Source of the DNA: Heterohyrax brucei
Lineage: Eukaryota; Chordata; Mammalia; Hyracoidea; Procaviidae
DNA: 64,000 bases
Assembly (NCBI GenBank): GCA_028571685.1
Contig: CM053140.1
Location: forward strand, 222,227,323-222,291,322
Reading direction: 5' to 3'
In this document: positions 34,198-45,286 of the stretch, one piece after another
Numbering within the stretch: the stretch's first letter is position 1
Layout: each line of letters begins with the position of its first letter
Notes under the pieces: generated by a model
Database searches by the model: none
What the model saw: the letters and a program-made list of their open reading frames with translations, nothing else
What the model was told of the DNA's origin: nothing
Translations under genes and position numbers: made by a program

Positions 34198-35371
34198 TAG
34201 TGAAAACTAAGACCTCAACTAATTTGCCTCATTCACTTATGTAACCAAATGAGCATTCTGTGAAATGTTTTATGGCCTGAACTTAGGCAAAATTAGAATA
34301 TACTTAATAGGAAACAATGTTCCTTTTAACTACAGAGAAAAATTCATATTTATGTAGCTTTTCTATAAGTACAGCTTTGGGGTCAGACTAAGCTGGCTTC
34401 CAGCTTTAGCCACTCAGTAGTAATGTGACCAAAAGTAAGTTAGTCAATCTGGCTGAGCCTCAGTTTCTTCAGTCATCAAACAAGCATAATAATATGCAAA
34501 TCATGTCAATTTTCTTAGGAAAGTTTACGATCAGGATCTTGAATTCTAATTTTTTTCTATCATAGGAGGCATATCCTTTATGACTTTAAATTCTAATTTG
34601 ATCTTGGAAATTCGTTTTCCTGCTCCCCTGATCTCTAAAGTAGAGGTAGGTCTGACCAGTCTTCTCCATGCCTCCCTTGCCTGTGCTCCACCGTATTTCC
34701 AGGGTTTCTAGAGTGTGAGAACATCTCCAACAAGGAGACTTTCCCCAGATCTATCCTACAACATCAATTGTATAGGAATGAAGAGATGAGGGAAAAGTGT
34801 ATCAATCAGCTCATTCCTGTGTGTAAACCTTCATTTCTACTATAATTCCTGCATCTAATACTACAGTTCCTCTGGCTTTTCAGTGGAAAATGTTCAACAC
34901 AGGGAGTATGACTTAGTAGGATATACAGTGGTTACAATAACAGTACTTATTTTAATTTATGATTAATATTCATTAATTTGATCATTGTAAATGAGAGATA
35001 CAAAAGAGAGGTCCTTCTTGAAAAAAAGTCCAACATGCCAGACCATAGGCATTTTCTCTTCAGGTAGACAACGTTTGATCTCACTTTGTCTTAGTTAAAC
35101 TAGCATTGGTCTCTTAATCTGAATAACATGTCTGTGTACTGCTTTTGCTAAAAGTAGAGGGTTCGAGAGGACTGAGTTCTGAGTAGCCTTACTTTTCCCA
35201 GGAAAAGTACCAAAAAGGAGTCTTGGGAGCACGGAGGCTGAACATCTTCTACTTTTTGCACAGTTCTTAACCAGACTCATGCTGCCTTGGGCTTTCAGGC
35301 AAATGCTTCTCCTGTTAAGTATGTTGTTTAGTCAGGAGAGGGGAGTGGGAATTTGGGAAGTGATAGGATAT
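34198..35371. other. Unassigned DNA containing one MIR
   Basis: Apart from the MIR at 34370-34520, no repeat, RNA gene or coding sequence is recognisable. Confidence 0.4.
34370..34520 (+). mobile_element. MIR SINE
   Basis: 'ggggtcagactaagctggcttcc', 'agtaatgtgaccaaaagtaag' and 'gcctcagtttcttcagtcatcaaac' follow the sense MIR order (trimmed at both ends). Confidence 0.8.
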
Positions 35372-35850
35372 ATTGATGTTGTTAGCTGCCATCAGGTGTC
35401 TCCTATTCACAGTGACTTTATGTATCACAGAACAAAATGTTGATAGGTCCTGTGCCATCTTCACAATTGTTGGTAAGTTTGAGTTGACTGTTATGTCAAA
35501 CCACCACTTCAAGGATTTCACTCATTTTTACTGACCCTCTATTTTTACCAAACATAATGCCCTTTTGTAGTGGTTGGTCTTTCCTGATAATGTGTCCAAA
35601 GTAAGCAACCCAAGTCTCTCCAGCTTCACTTCTAAGAAGCCTTCTGGCTACATTTATTCTAAGAGTGATTTGTTCATTATTTTGGCAGTCTGTGGAATAT
35701 CAGCATCCTTTGCTCAACACTATTTGAATGTGTCAGTGCTTCCTCTGTATTCCTTCTTCACTCTCCAGTTTTCACATGCATACAAGGCAACTGAAAAGTC
35801 CATGAATTGGCTCAGCTATACCTTAGTCGTTAAAGTGACATCAGAACATA
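35372..35850 (-). mobile_element. BovB/RTE LINE 3' end fragment
   Basis: Begins with the BovB 3' block ('gttgttagctgccatcaggtgtctcc') and continues colinearly with 18085-18450 of the large BovB copy. Heavily truncated and without an open frame. The 121-aa plus-strand frame 35574-35939 is antisense to it. Confidence 0.85.
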
Positions 35851-36811
35851 TTGGGTCACACATTAATTTATGCCAAAATCAAAGATTCAAGTACCAGTCA
35901 GTCAGCAGATATACATTCCTGGTTTGCACACACTGCTGACCCAGAGGAATCTTGGGCCTTCCTAGACACATAGAGATCCTGCTCTTCGGAAGCAGGATGC
36001 TCTGGCTCTACATGGTCATCCGCACTCTCACTAACCTTCCAATTGCCGGGAGTTCCAGCAGGATACCTTCTTCTAACACCAGAGCAGAGACCCTTGAACC
36101 TGATGACAGTGTCCCCTGTGAGCAACAAGTACCAGCTGCTGCCAAGGCAGTCCTGCAAGATTCAGTGTGAAGCGGCACTGTTCCCAAGCTGTTTGGCTTC
36201 TCCCCAGCCCCATCACAGATCAGGTCCAAAAATCCAAGCCAGTGTCTGTGAGAGACAGATTGAGTGGTTTTGGCTGGTGCAGACAGCAGCTGTGCTGGAG
36301 GGGGTGGGGTTGAGGTCCTTAGGTAAGAGAGGGACCAAGAGGAAGAACTTGAGTCTGAGGTTGTCCACCAGGCATCCAATAATAAACCAGTCTGTGAGCA
36401 GTACCAGTTTCTGACTCCTTTCACTTAATGAGGTAATAAATATATTACTGCACCATGAAATGACCTCTGGGTGACTACAGAATACTTAACCATTGATTAA
36501 TCTTCATCAATTAGTGAATCTGAACGTGAGAGCCGCTAAACAGAGTGGAGAGAAGAGGGCTTGCTATGTTCCCAGGGCAGGAAAGACTCTGCCATCAGCA
36601 TGGAGCATTGCTGTGAGGAGTTAGCAACTCATTTGACATAGAATCCACCCACTAGGGTTGACAGTGCCTGTGGGTGCCATGGGTGCCACTGAACTCTCAA
36701 GAGTTGGTGTAAAACAAGACTTGATAAAGTGATAGCAAAAGAGGTAAGAGAAAATATGGGAAAGATAGGAGAAGCAGTAATTCAAGTCAAGTTTTATTTA
36801 TTATCTATTAT
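35851..36811. other. Unassigned DNA with a GC-richer island at 35.93-36.42 kb
   Basis: The island is more GC-rich than its surroundings and carries overlapping open frames on both strands: 138 aa minus at 36008-36424, 123 aa plus at 36043-36414, 86 aa minus at 35898-36158. None shows a motif I recognise. An 'aataataaacc' signal lies at about 36378 on the plus strand, so an unrecognised LTR or a processed fragment are possible readings. Confidence 0.4.
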
Positions 36812-36823
36812 TTGCCAGGAGGA

Positions 36824-36829
36824 GGAGCC
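36824..36829 (+). mobile_element. First bases of an AfroSINE, cut by a provirus
   Basis: 'ggagcc' here plus 'agccctggtgacacag' from 43788 rebuild an AfroSINE start once the duplicated AGCC is counted once. The flanks 'tttgccagga' (36811-36820) and 'tttgctagg' (about 43957-43965) resemble each other and may be the SINE's own target duplication. Confidence 0.75.
36826..36829. repeat. 4-bp target duplication (left), AGCC
   Basis: Same as 43788-43791, flanking the 36830-43787 provirus. Four bases is the length typical of class I (gammaretrovirus-like) integration. Confidence 0.85.
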
Positions 36830-37487
36830 TGTTACTAGAAAAGTCTGAGAGTTCAGCTACCTGCCACAAAAAGCCAATTCACTGAGACAGGAGCTTTTGG
36901 GATGAGATCAAAGGTTCTATTTGCCAGCCGGCATTGCAAAGAGACAGGGAGATAGTCTCATCCTCAAATCCTGCCCAAATTGGTCAGGCAAATTCTGAGT
37001 ATTTAAAGGGAAACACCACATGCAGATACAGGGAACAATGTGGGCAGTTGGGGCATCTGGGGGTCGACTGAGTGCAAGTCAGCTGGGTGGAAGCTGACTA
37101 GGCAGAGAAGGTCAACTGGGTAGAAGTCAAATGGGTGGAGGGATGCCTCACAATCTCTCAGGCCATCACCAGCCATCGAGGACAACAAAGTGGTGTTAGA
37201 CTCGTCTGGCCAGTAACCTGGAAGAACAATGCTCAAACACAAGCTACTTCTCCATCTTTATTGGTTTTATCAAGACAAAAGGAGTCATTTATTGTCTGCA
37301 GTTCACAGAATCTATAGTGGAGCCTACAGAGTACAGAGGGCCCCACCCTAGCATCACCACCTGCATCTTGTGCAGTGTGGAGATCATGTCTTTCCTCTCG
37401 TTTTAGGGGTAATCTGAAACAATGTCACCCACATCCCCTTAGTTTTGAGCACTCCTGACATGGAAGCTATTTCAGCCTCTGGTTTCA
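36830..37487 (-). mobile_element. Class I-like provirus, 3' LTR
   Basis: On the minus strand it starts TGAAACCAGAGGCTGAAATAG and ends CTAGTAACA. A TATA-like 'tttaaata' lies about 180 bases from that end (near 37000-37008). It matches 43139-43787 along its length at roughly 8-10% divergence, so the insertion is considerably older than the ERV-L provirus. A third LTR of this family is the solo copy at 45374-45977. Confidence 0.88.
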
Positions 37488-37500
37488 ATCCCCCCTTTTG
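37488..37500 (-). promoter_or_regulatory. Polypurine tract of the class I-like provirus
   Basis: Minus strand reads AAAAGGGGGGAT directly before the 3' LTR, the expected plus-strand primer site for retroviral reverse transcription. It fixes the element's orientation as minus. Confidence 0.85.
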
Positions 37501-37714
37501 TTTTAAACCTTCGCAATCTTGGGAAGGGGGCACAGACCATTCTGACTACTTCCTGCTGAATAGGGGAACCAGAGGGGATGAGGGTTACCCATAGAGGGGA
37601 GATTCCACCGGAAGTGTAAAAAGCCCCTACATGCTATTGGACCCAAGAGTAGGTTGACTCCAGTGGACGACTGTCAAGAATAAACTCGCCCCACAGCTAG
37701 TGAGGTCTGAGCTG

Positions 37715-37790
37715 TTCCCTTGGTAAGTGTTTTCAGGATACAGGGCCCAAAGTTATAAATGAGGACCATTATAATAGTTAATAAGAAGGG
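37715..37790 (-). pseudogene. Envelope transmembrane-subunit remnant
   Basis: One minus-strand frame gives a hydrophobic stretch followed by FGPCIL. That motif is typical of the end of the membrane span in gammaretrovirus-like envelope transmembrane proteins. About 25 residues are readable before stops. Its place, a few hundred bases upstream of the polypurine tract, is right for the env 3' end. The rest of env is not recognisable. Confidence 0.6.
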
Positions 37791-40608
37791 ACAGTCTCAG
37801 GAATTTACAGACTCAAACTATAGAAAGCTGGCTCCACTAACCTGAATGGTAAAGGGGACCAACTCAGGCACCTTCAGACGGTGGTTTAGAGTCAGTTGCT
37901 CCCAGGATTTTAAAACCTGACTCAGCAGAACGGCACATGTATGAAAGACATCTTGGTTTTAAACAGTACAATCCAAGTATTTTGCATGGCAATTCCCCAA
38001 AACCCCTCATGCAACCAGACTATTCTTTGGTATATATCTGTAAACCTGGTATATATTTCTAAACCAACGACATAGTCAATTTTAAGTCTTGTCTGTATTT
38101 TAATCAGTGATTTTTGTCCCAGCAACTCAATATGGCATTCAGGGACACACGGAAAGGAATGTCTTTTTTACTGTGGCACTACCAGACATAAGAGTAAAGT
38201 TCTATCAACTATGAGTACTTTTAGAACTTAAGCTGTATACAGCCCCACCTGGAGAGCGAGGGCCCACTGGGTAAACCAAGATAGAGTAGGTGGCCCTCTT
38301 GTCTAAAACAAGCCTAGTTTTACTTTTCAAGTCCTCATCAACGTGTAATCCTTAGCTTTTCTATGGAGATGTTGATGTGTGGCCAGGAAGCAGATGGACC
38401 TCGGCACCCCCATCCATGGTCAGTTTCCTGGACTCCTCTTCTGAGAGTCTATGGCCTGTCTATCTAGGCCCTGTGTTGCGGAAAACCAACTGAACATCTT
38501 GTTTTAGGGCACCTGGGACATTTTGCCTTTCATTGGCCTCATTTTGACAACATTTGTATTTATCAGGGTCCACATTCACTGACCAGGGAGGGACTCTTCG
38601 CACTTGGCTGGCTTTGGCTGAGGTACTCTTTAGGTTTGTCTCAGAGAACTCGCCATAGTTTTTCATTAGTTATTTCAGATAATTGGCTTGATATTGTTAA
38701 TGTGCTCTATTTTCTTGTTCACACTGTATAATACCTGAGATCTTAAAAGCCTGATGATGTTCAATTACCGTATATTGAACACTTTGATCAAAGATTTTAT
38801 AGTGAGATACAAAATTCTTCTAGGGTCTGGATTTCTGATTTCTGTAGAAATTAAGGTAGCCTATATAGGCTACTGCTTTTGGAAAAGACTGGTTCTCTTA
38901 GACACCTTAAGTCAAATAATGGTCCAGAAAAACTAGTCTACTATTTCACTCTGGACACTGTTTAAAAAAAAAAAAAAAAAGGCCATTAGGGCCATACATT
39001 TTTGTGTCTTGGTCCACATCAGACATAAGACTAATTATAAAAGCTTGAGGCAGAACCTCAGTCCACACTCCCAGTTGGTGGAGGAGACTCTTAAGATATT
39101 TTAAATAATTAAATAATTGAGATTTTGGTAGCAGAGAGAAAAAAGGATAAAAAGAAAGCCCAGTTTTGGCTATAGCCCTTCAAGTCCACCCCGAGGTAAC
39201 CTAGTCAGCCCTAGACATGAAGACTAAAGAGTCATGAGGTGTTCATGTATAGCATTAGTAACCTTTCATGTGCCTCAACAACAAGTATATTTTGTAAAAT
39301 CTCAGATTTTAAAGCAATATATAAATTGTAACATTTATCTGTCAAGACTTAAACTGTTTTTTTTTCCTTTGATAGAATAGTAAACTAATGTGATTTTAAT
39401 TTGTAAAATCACAGCTAAAATATTAGATGTTTTCCCAGTTATTATTATTTTACTAAGTTTACCCACAGGAATTTTGAACTGCAGAATTACAAGAACACAA
39501 ACTGATTTTTAAACAATTTTAGGAAAAAGAAATGATTTTCCAGGTGTTTTTTTTCTTTGTTTCACTTAATTTTGGAACAGCTGTCATCTGTGAGGTTACC
39601 AGCTTTGCACAAAAGCTTTGGGTTTATCTTGAGTCGTAGTCCTCTTTTACCAGTCTAAAATCTCCATTGAGATATTTGGTTAATTAGCAAAAACTGTAGA
39701 TTACAAAAAAACTTCTTAACAATGACAAGAGTCAGTTACAAAGCAGGACATAAAAGGTCAAATAAAAATCTGCTGGAAAGAACCTTAGACAATATTCTTA
39801 AGCACAACCATTACTCATTTTTAAGAAACATTGAACAGTATGTATAATCTCAAGGTACAATCTCACATAATCAGGGTATACCAAGATTATTAAGTCTCTA
39901 AATACTTAAATAGTATAAAAATGAATCTACAGGCAAATAATTTGAATGTCTCAGACAAAGCATTGGCTTAGATAATGTCAGATTAAATAAAATATATCCA
40001 TGACAACTTATCCTTTGTTCTCCAAAACACTATTACCTTGTCACATGAAAAACATTTACCCCCTCACAGTGAAAGTCTTAAAGTCTAAGTTCAATGTCCA
40101 GAAATTCCTCTTTAGCTGTAAAATCTAGGGCACAAGTTATCTGCTTCTAAGTTATAGAACGTGCAGGCACACATTATCCATTTCCATTTGTAAATGGGGG
40201 AAAAAAAGGCACAACAGACAACAAGACAGTAGCCCTCAAAAGTATTCCAAGCAGTTTTTCTTTCCTGAGTCATGTTACACGACGGTCCTCTTCCCTAGAC
40301 TTAAGGTGTTTACCACCTTCTCCAAATTTTGAGCGGAAGCGCTGCTGGCCCTGTACTACAACTGCCTTTCATGCCTCTGGGACAGCAACTCTTGTTCCCT
40401 CCACTTCAGGCACACAATTTTCCAAGTGGCAACTCCACAGTCAAGGGCTGTGTCTCTATGCTCTCAAACACCGAGGCACAGCCATAGCTTTTGAGACTCA
40501 GGCAACTCAGCTTCTCATGCTGTCCATCTCTCCAGTTTCTACTTCTTATGGGCCTCAGGCCTGTACCTGCACTGCTATTTTTTCCACCAAGTTCAGTTAG
40601 CATTTTAA

Positions 40609-40760
40609 AACCAAATCAAACCCACTGCTATGGTGCTAATTTTGATCTATACTGACCCTACTAACAGAGTAAAACTGCCCTACGGAGTCTCCAAGGAGTG
40701 TCTGATAGATTTGAACTGTTCACCAACTGGTTAGCAGTTGTAGTACCCAACCACTTCAGT
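40609..40760 (-). mobile_element. AfroSINE inside the provirus
   Basis: Antisense: 'ccactgctatggtgctaattttgatc' tail region, 'ctacggagtctccaaggagtg' body, 'ctggttagcagttgtagtacccaacc' head. It shows AfroSINEs were still moving after the provirus inserted. Confidence 0.82.
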
Positions 40761-42046
40761 CAGTTTCTCTAGTTAGCAATTAAGAAAACGAAACAATCAT
40801 GACTTAATGTCATGCATTGTTGGATAACATTAAAAAGAAATAACACACATGTATTTTAACCCAATAAGAACCAGGCAGCCTTTTGAGTCCTATCTGTGAC
40901 ATAACTTTTTAATTTTTCCCTCTTTTCTCTCACCTTGAGACTCAGTTTCAACTCAGGAGTCTCATCTGAATGAGGGACAAGACTTTTGCATAAAATTGTT
41001 TTACTCAAAAGTCAAAAAACTTTGCTATCCAATTTTTTCTAATGTTAATGTTCTTAAAGATCACATGAATCAAGCCATTGAATGGTTAGACAAACAAAAC
41101 TTCTGAAAATACCAAAGATATAGTTTTCAATAAACTTTTGTAAAACATTCTTGAATTCACAGTATACCAGGTATGTATTAACCCAATTACCCTAAAGTCT
41201 GAGGCTGAAATAAAGCTTGTTTATTAACCATTCCAGATCTTTTCATCAGTTGGCTTTTAGAAATTATAAAGTCTCTGTTTAACCAATTACTGATATACAC
41301 AGAACTTCAAATCTGATTAGGGTTTGAATTTATCCAGTTTCTGATAATTAAAGTAGCAATTTATATCTGCTGTCTTTTAAAAAGGTCTCCACCGTATCAT
41401 AAAGGTTTTTTTTTTTTTTTCAAAAAGCTTTCCTGGGGCTATGACTTGAGGCTGATCTTGCCCTGTAGAGTTAGTTTTTTCTTTCAACCCAGTGACAGTA
41501 TATCTGGACCCACTTGCAATTTGGCATTCTTATTTATTTTAGCTCAAGCAAGACTCTCCCACCCCTGATCTGGAGGATATGAGAATGGAAGATATTTTCT
41601 AACCCACCAAACAAGTTTGTCTCAAAGAATTAAAACAGGAACTATCTTAACAATAGACCAGGTGGGAGGGGTGGTGTTCTGATACATGTGCAATGACAAA
41701 GAAGTCTAAGACACACAAAATTCAGACACATAAGACACTTAACAGGCAAAGATATGTTTTACAAAAACAGAGACATTGAATAAGACAACACTGTCTGGCT
41801 TGAGGCCAAACTTGGCAAGTCTTGTACAGACATTGAACACTCTGTCCCCAGGGATCAGACACTTCTCACCGAAAATTACAAATTTGGGGTCCCCATAAAC
41901 AGTTTATGTATGTACAACAATGAAAAACACATTTTTGAAAGCTTACAAAGATAAATACAAAGCCACAGTATAAATACATGTACCTTATCAAAACAGAAGG
42001 CCTCACTCTACAACACAAACTGAGCTTCACCAGATACACACACAGC

Positions 42047-42517
42047 TGTTGAAATGAGGCATAAGTGACAGCCTTTGAGGAAGGGCGCAATAAAAATTCA
42101 AGGTATTAAAGAAAGCCCCAGGAAACAACTTAAATATCAGAAAATACCATAGAGTAATCTTACCTTTATCTTACAAAACACTGTCACAAGACAAGCCTGC
42201 AGGCAGCCTTGCAAGTGACTCCTAGACCTTGACCGTGGACAGCCTGCAAGTGACCCTTAGACCTTGACCACATTTCACAACTAATAGGAATTCCAGGTGT
42301 CCTTAACCAATCAATGTAAAGGTTAGTTCCCCCTCCCTGCTTTGCAATCTCACAACTTAAATACTGGGCACTGAGGAAACTCATGGTCGCCCCCTGCTCT
42401 GTGTAGCTTGGGGTGCGTCCCTGGTGCACCAGTATTTTTCCTATTGGGCATATTTTTTTAATAAAATTTAACCTTTAAAGTAACAGCGTCACATCTTGAA
42501 AATTGCAGACCCTAACA
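42047..42517 (+). mobile_element. Solo class I-like LTR (second family) inside the provirus
   Basis: TG...CA element: starts TGTTGAAATGAGGCATAAGTG and ends GCAGACCCTAACA. Contains 'cttaaatactggg' (TATA-like, near 42355) and AATAAA (near 42461). Flanked by CAGC at 42043-42046 and 42518-42521, a perfect 4-bp duplication. The same LTR recurs at 46699-47133. The 81-aa minus-strand frame 42184-42429 lies wholly within it and is incidental. Confidence 0.92.
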
Positions 42518-43138
42518 CAGCCTGTTCCTTTCCTAATTAAAGTGAGCTCAGTGAGTACTTTTTTGAGCTACCTTGTCAAAGTCCTGGTACTCACCCAGCC
42601 TGTCAGTCTCACCACTACATGCATGCACAAACTGAGCAAGCTACACCCCACTCATACCTCCAGAAAGAAAAGCCAGAATGCTGGCTCATCGGAAACAGGG
42701 AAAAAAAAAACAGAGGACATGTCCTTGCCAAAAACTAGCATGTTCCTCTCATGGAGCAAAAAACAGAAAGGGAAAGAACTGCCCTGGGAAAAAAAAAGAC
42801 CGAGATTTAGCCTACTTACAGAAGACATCCAGCAGAGGAAAAAAGAGACCCAGGAGACCAGTCCACCAGGAGAAGCACCCTGGTTGACTGAAAAACCAGG
42901 CTCCAGTCCTGGATGCTATGGGAAGGGAAGACGTGCAGAAACAAACCCAGAAATCCATCTTAGCCATGCAAATGTTTGATAGTCACTCATAGAGAGTGCA
43001 GTTAGAAGCCAATGATCTCCTAGTGAGAGAAGGGAGCCAGTGGTTTTCTTGGAGCCCCTTAAGGCCCCCCCCCCATCCCTTGTCCCACCGGGAGATCTAG
43101 CCTAGGCAGCTCACGGTCCCAAATCAGTGACCAGAATT

Positions 43139-43787
43139 TGTTACAGGAAAAGCGCGGGAGTTCGGCTACCTGCCACAAAAAGCCAATTCACTGAGACAGG
43201 AGCTTTTGGGGTAAGATCAAAGGTTCTATTTGCAAGCCGGCATTGCAAAGAGACAGGAAGATTGTCTCACCCTCAAATCCTGCCCAAATTGGTCAGGCAA
43301 AGTCTGAGTATTTAAAGGGAAAGACCACATGCAGATATAGGGAACAATGTGGGCAGCTGGGGGTTGACTGAGTGCAAGTTAGCTGGGTGGAGGCCCACTG
43401 GGCAGAGGAGGTCGACTGGGTGGAGGGCTGTTTCACAATCTCCCAGGCCGTCACCGGCCATCAAGGACAACAGAGTAGTGTTAGACTCATCTGGCCAGTA
43501 GCCTAGAAGAATAATCCTTAAACATAAGTTACTTTTCCATCCTCCTGGCCTTCTTCTTGATTTTTATTATTGGTTTGATTGAGACAAAGGAGTCATTTAT
43601 TGTCTGTGATTCACTGAATCTTTAGTGAAGCCTACAGAGGGCCCCACCCTAGTGTTACCACCTGGGGCTTGCGCAGTGTGGAGGTTATGACTTTCCTTTT
43701 GTGTTAGGGGTAATCTGAAACAATGTCACCTAGGTCCCTTAGTTTTGAGCACCTCTGACATGGAGGCTTTTTCAGCCTCATGTTTCA
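43139..43787 (-). mobile_element. Class I-like provirus, 5' LTR
   Basis: Pairs with 36830-37487 in the same orientation. Outer edge ends '...catgtttca' and is followed by AGCC and the rest of an AfroSINE. Contains a short insertion around 43543-43570 relative to the other LTR, and lacks a block present there near 37095-37120. Confidence 0.88.
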
Positions 43788-43937
43788 AGCCCTGGTGACA
43801 CAGTGTTTTAGAGCTACAGCTGCTAGCCAGAGGTTGGCAGTTTGAATCCACCAGCTGCTTTTTGGAAATTTTATGGAACAGTTCTACTCTGTTCTGTTGG
43901 ATTGCTAGGAGGTGGAATGGATTTGATGAGCACAAGA
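43788..43937 (+). mobile_element. Remainder of the AfroSINE interrupted by the provirus
   Basis: 'agccctggtgacacagtg' onward to 'gaatggatttgatgagca'. The first four bases are the provirus target duplication. tRNA-like box 'gctgctagccagaggttggcagtttgaatcc' is clear. Confidence 0.88.
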
Positions 43938-43965
43938 CTGTAAGAGCTTTTTTTTTTTTGCTAGG

Positions 43966-44135
43966 TACAGTCCCTTAGCAGTGAAGATGTTTAATGCATT
44001 CAGCTGCTAGCCAAAAGGTTAAAGGTTCAAGTCTACCCCGAGGTACCTCAGAAGAAATTGAAAACTCGGAGCACAATTCTACTCTGACACATGTAAGATG
44101 TCCTTGAATCAGAATCAACTCATTAGCAACTGGTA
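43966..44135 (+). mobile_element. AfroSINE (second subtype)
   Basis: 'cagtcccttagcagtgaag' head, 'gctgctagccaaaaggttaaaggttcaagtc' box, 'aggtacctcagaagaaattg' and 'gaatcagaatcaactcattagcaactgg' tail, directly downstream of the previous SINE. Confidence 0.88.
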
Positions 44136-44814
44136 CTGATATCTGCCAGGAACTGAGGTTTTCAAGATGAATAAGATACTTTCCTTCTATTGATTTGTTC
44201 ATAGTTTATTAGGAGAAATAGATGATTTTAATTTTATGTTCAATACACTAATACTCAGCAGTTTCTGGAAAATTCTGGAAACATACTATAGATCAAAGGG
44301 CATTGAAGCATTCACTTAATATGCACACAACTGAGATTAAAGGAATCCTGAGGTGAAATAATAATAATAAATTGCTTTCTTCAGCAGGGGGAGGGGCAAG
44401 GAAATTATTTACTGATGTTATTTCATCACTTCCTCTAGAGTTGTGCTGGTGGCCCAGGATGTTATTAAAGGCAGCACAGCTCAGGATTGCTGCTTTTTTG
44501 CTTACTGGCTGTAGGGCATAGTGCAAGCTCGTTCATTACATTGATCTTTTGTTTTCTTGTCGGCTTGATAATTATACCCTCCGCACAATGTTTGTTGGGA
44601 AGATAAGAAATAATTGTGTGGATGTAGAAGTCTCTGGCACTTAAGAGTTACTTACAAATGTAGTACGGTTACTATTCTGTTTGGCAGTATAAAATGGAAT
44701 TCTTTCGTCTTACTCAGAAACCCTCAATATTTATTAATGATCATAGAAAAGGATCTACGACACAAGGAAAATAAAGGAGTTTCCACCTGCAAACAAGATA
44801 AAAATTACTTATAA
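44136..44814. other. Repeat-poor unassigned DNA
   Basis: No recognised repeat. 44330-44590 has balanced composition with several AT-rich cores and could be an old conserved non-coding sequence, but nothing here proves it. Confidence 0.4.
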
Positions 44815-45035
44815 GCACAGGTCTTGCCTTCAACCAATGTGAGTTTGAATCTCATCACTGGTGTTTACTAGCTGTGTGACCTTAAGCAAATTACTTAACC
44901 TTTCTGGTCAGAACTTCTGTTTCCTTATCTGTTAGACGAAGTTAATGACAACACCTGTCTTTTAGAGTTGTCATGAAAATAAAATGTCACATTGCATGAA
45001 AAGCACTTAGCTCAGAACCTGGCATTTAAAATTGC
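44815..45035 (+). mobile_element. MIR SINE
   Basis: A long, clear sense MIR: 'gagtttgaatctcatcactgg', 'actagctgtgtgaccttaagcaa', 'ttacttaacctttctgg' and 'agcacttagctcagaacctggca'. Confidence 0.92.
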
Positions 45036-45286
45036 TTAAATGTTAAGTGTTAAAATAATCATTTATAATACTGTTATTTGAGGGGATCACAGTGAAATCC
45101 CAGTGGAGCAAACTATTCTACTACCTGGTGAAAAATCAATCTCTTCTTCCCGCCTATCCTCCCTACTACCTTCCTTTCCCTTACTCAGGTCCCAAACACA
45201 TTCACCCAAATATTTTTTAATGTGTTGTGCAACAGTAAACTCTAGCACTCCAGTGGGGGCATTTTCTAACGTTCAAGTTGTAACAG

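Larger units (their letters stand above)
37488..43138 (-). mobile_element. Class I-like provirus, internal region (no intact genes)
   Basis: 5.65 kb between the LTRs, or about 5.0 kb after removing a nested solo LTR (42047-42517) and an AfroSINE (40609-40760). Much of it (39.0-41.9 kb) is AT-rich with stops in all frames. I see no protease, reverse transcriptase or integrase motif. The only retroviral protein trace is a short transmembrane-envelope remnant near 37715-37790. An A17 run lies at 38964-38980 and a C10 run near 43066. No convincing tRNA primer site follows the 5' LTR ('aattctggtcactgatttggg' on the minus strand). It was probably a non-autonomous element or one that has decayed extensively. 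Confidence 0.7.

Noticed and set aside
35372..36430. Host exon candidates based on short open frames
   Set aside because: No splice-bounded frame with recognisable protein similarity; much of it is BovB or unassigned DNA with frames on both strands.
42503..42979. 158-aa plus-strand frame
   Set aside because: Runs from the end of a solo LTR into the leader of a minus-strand provirus; Lys/Arg-rich low-complexity text without a domain.
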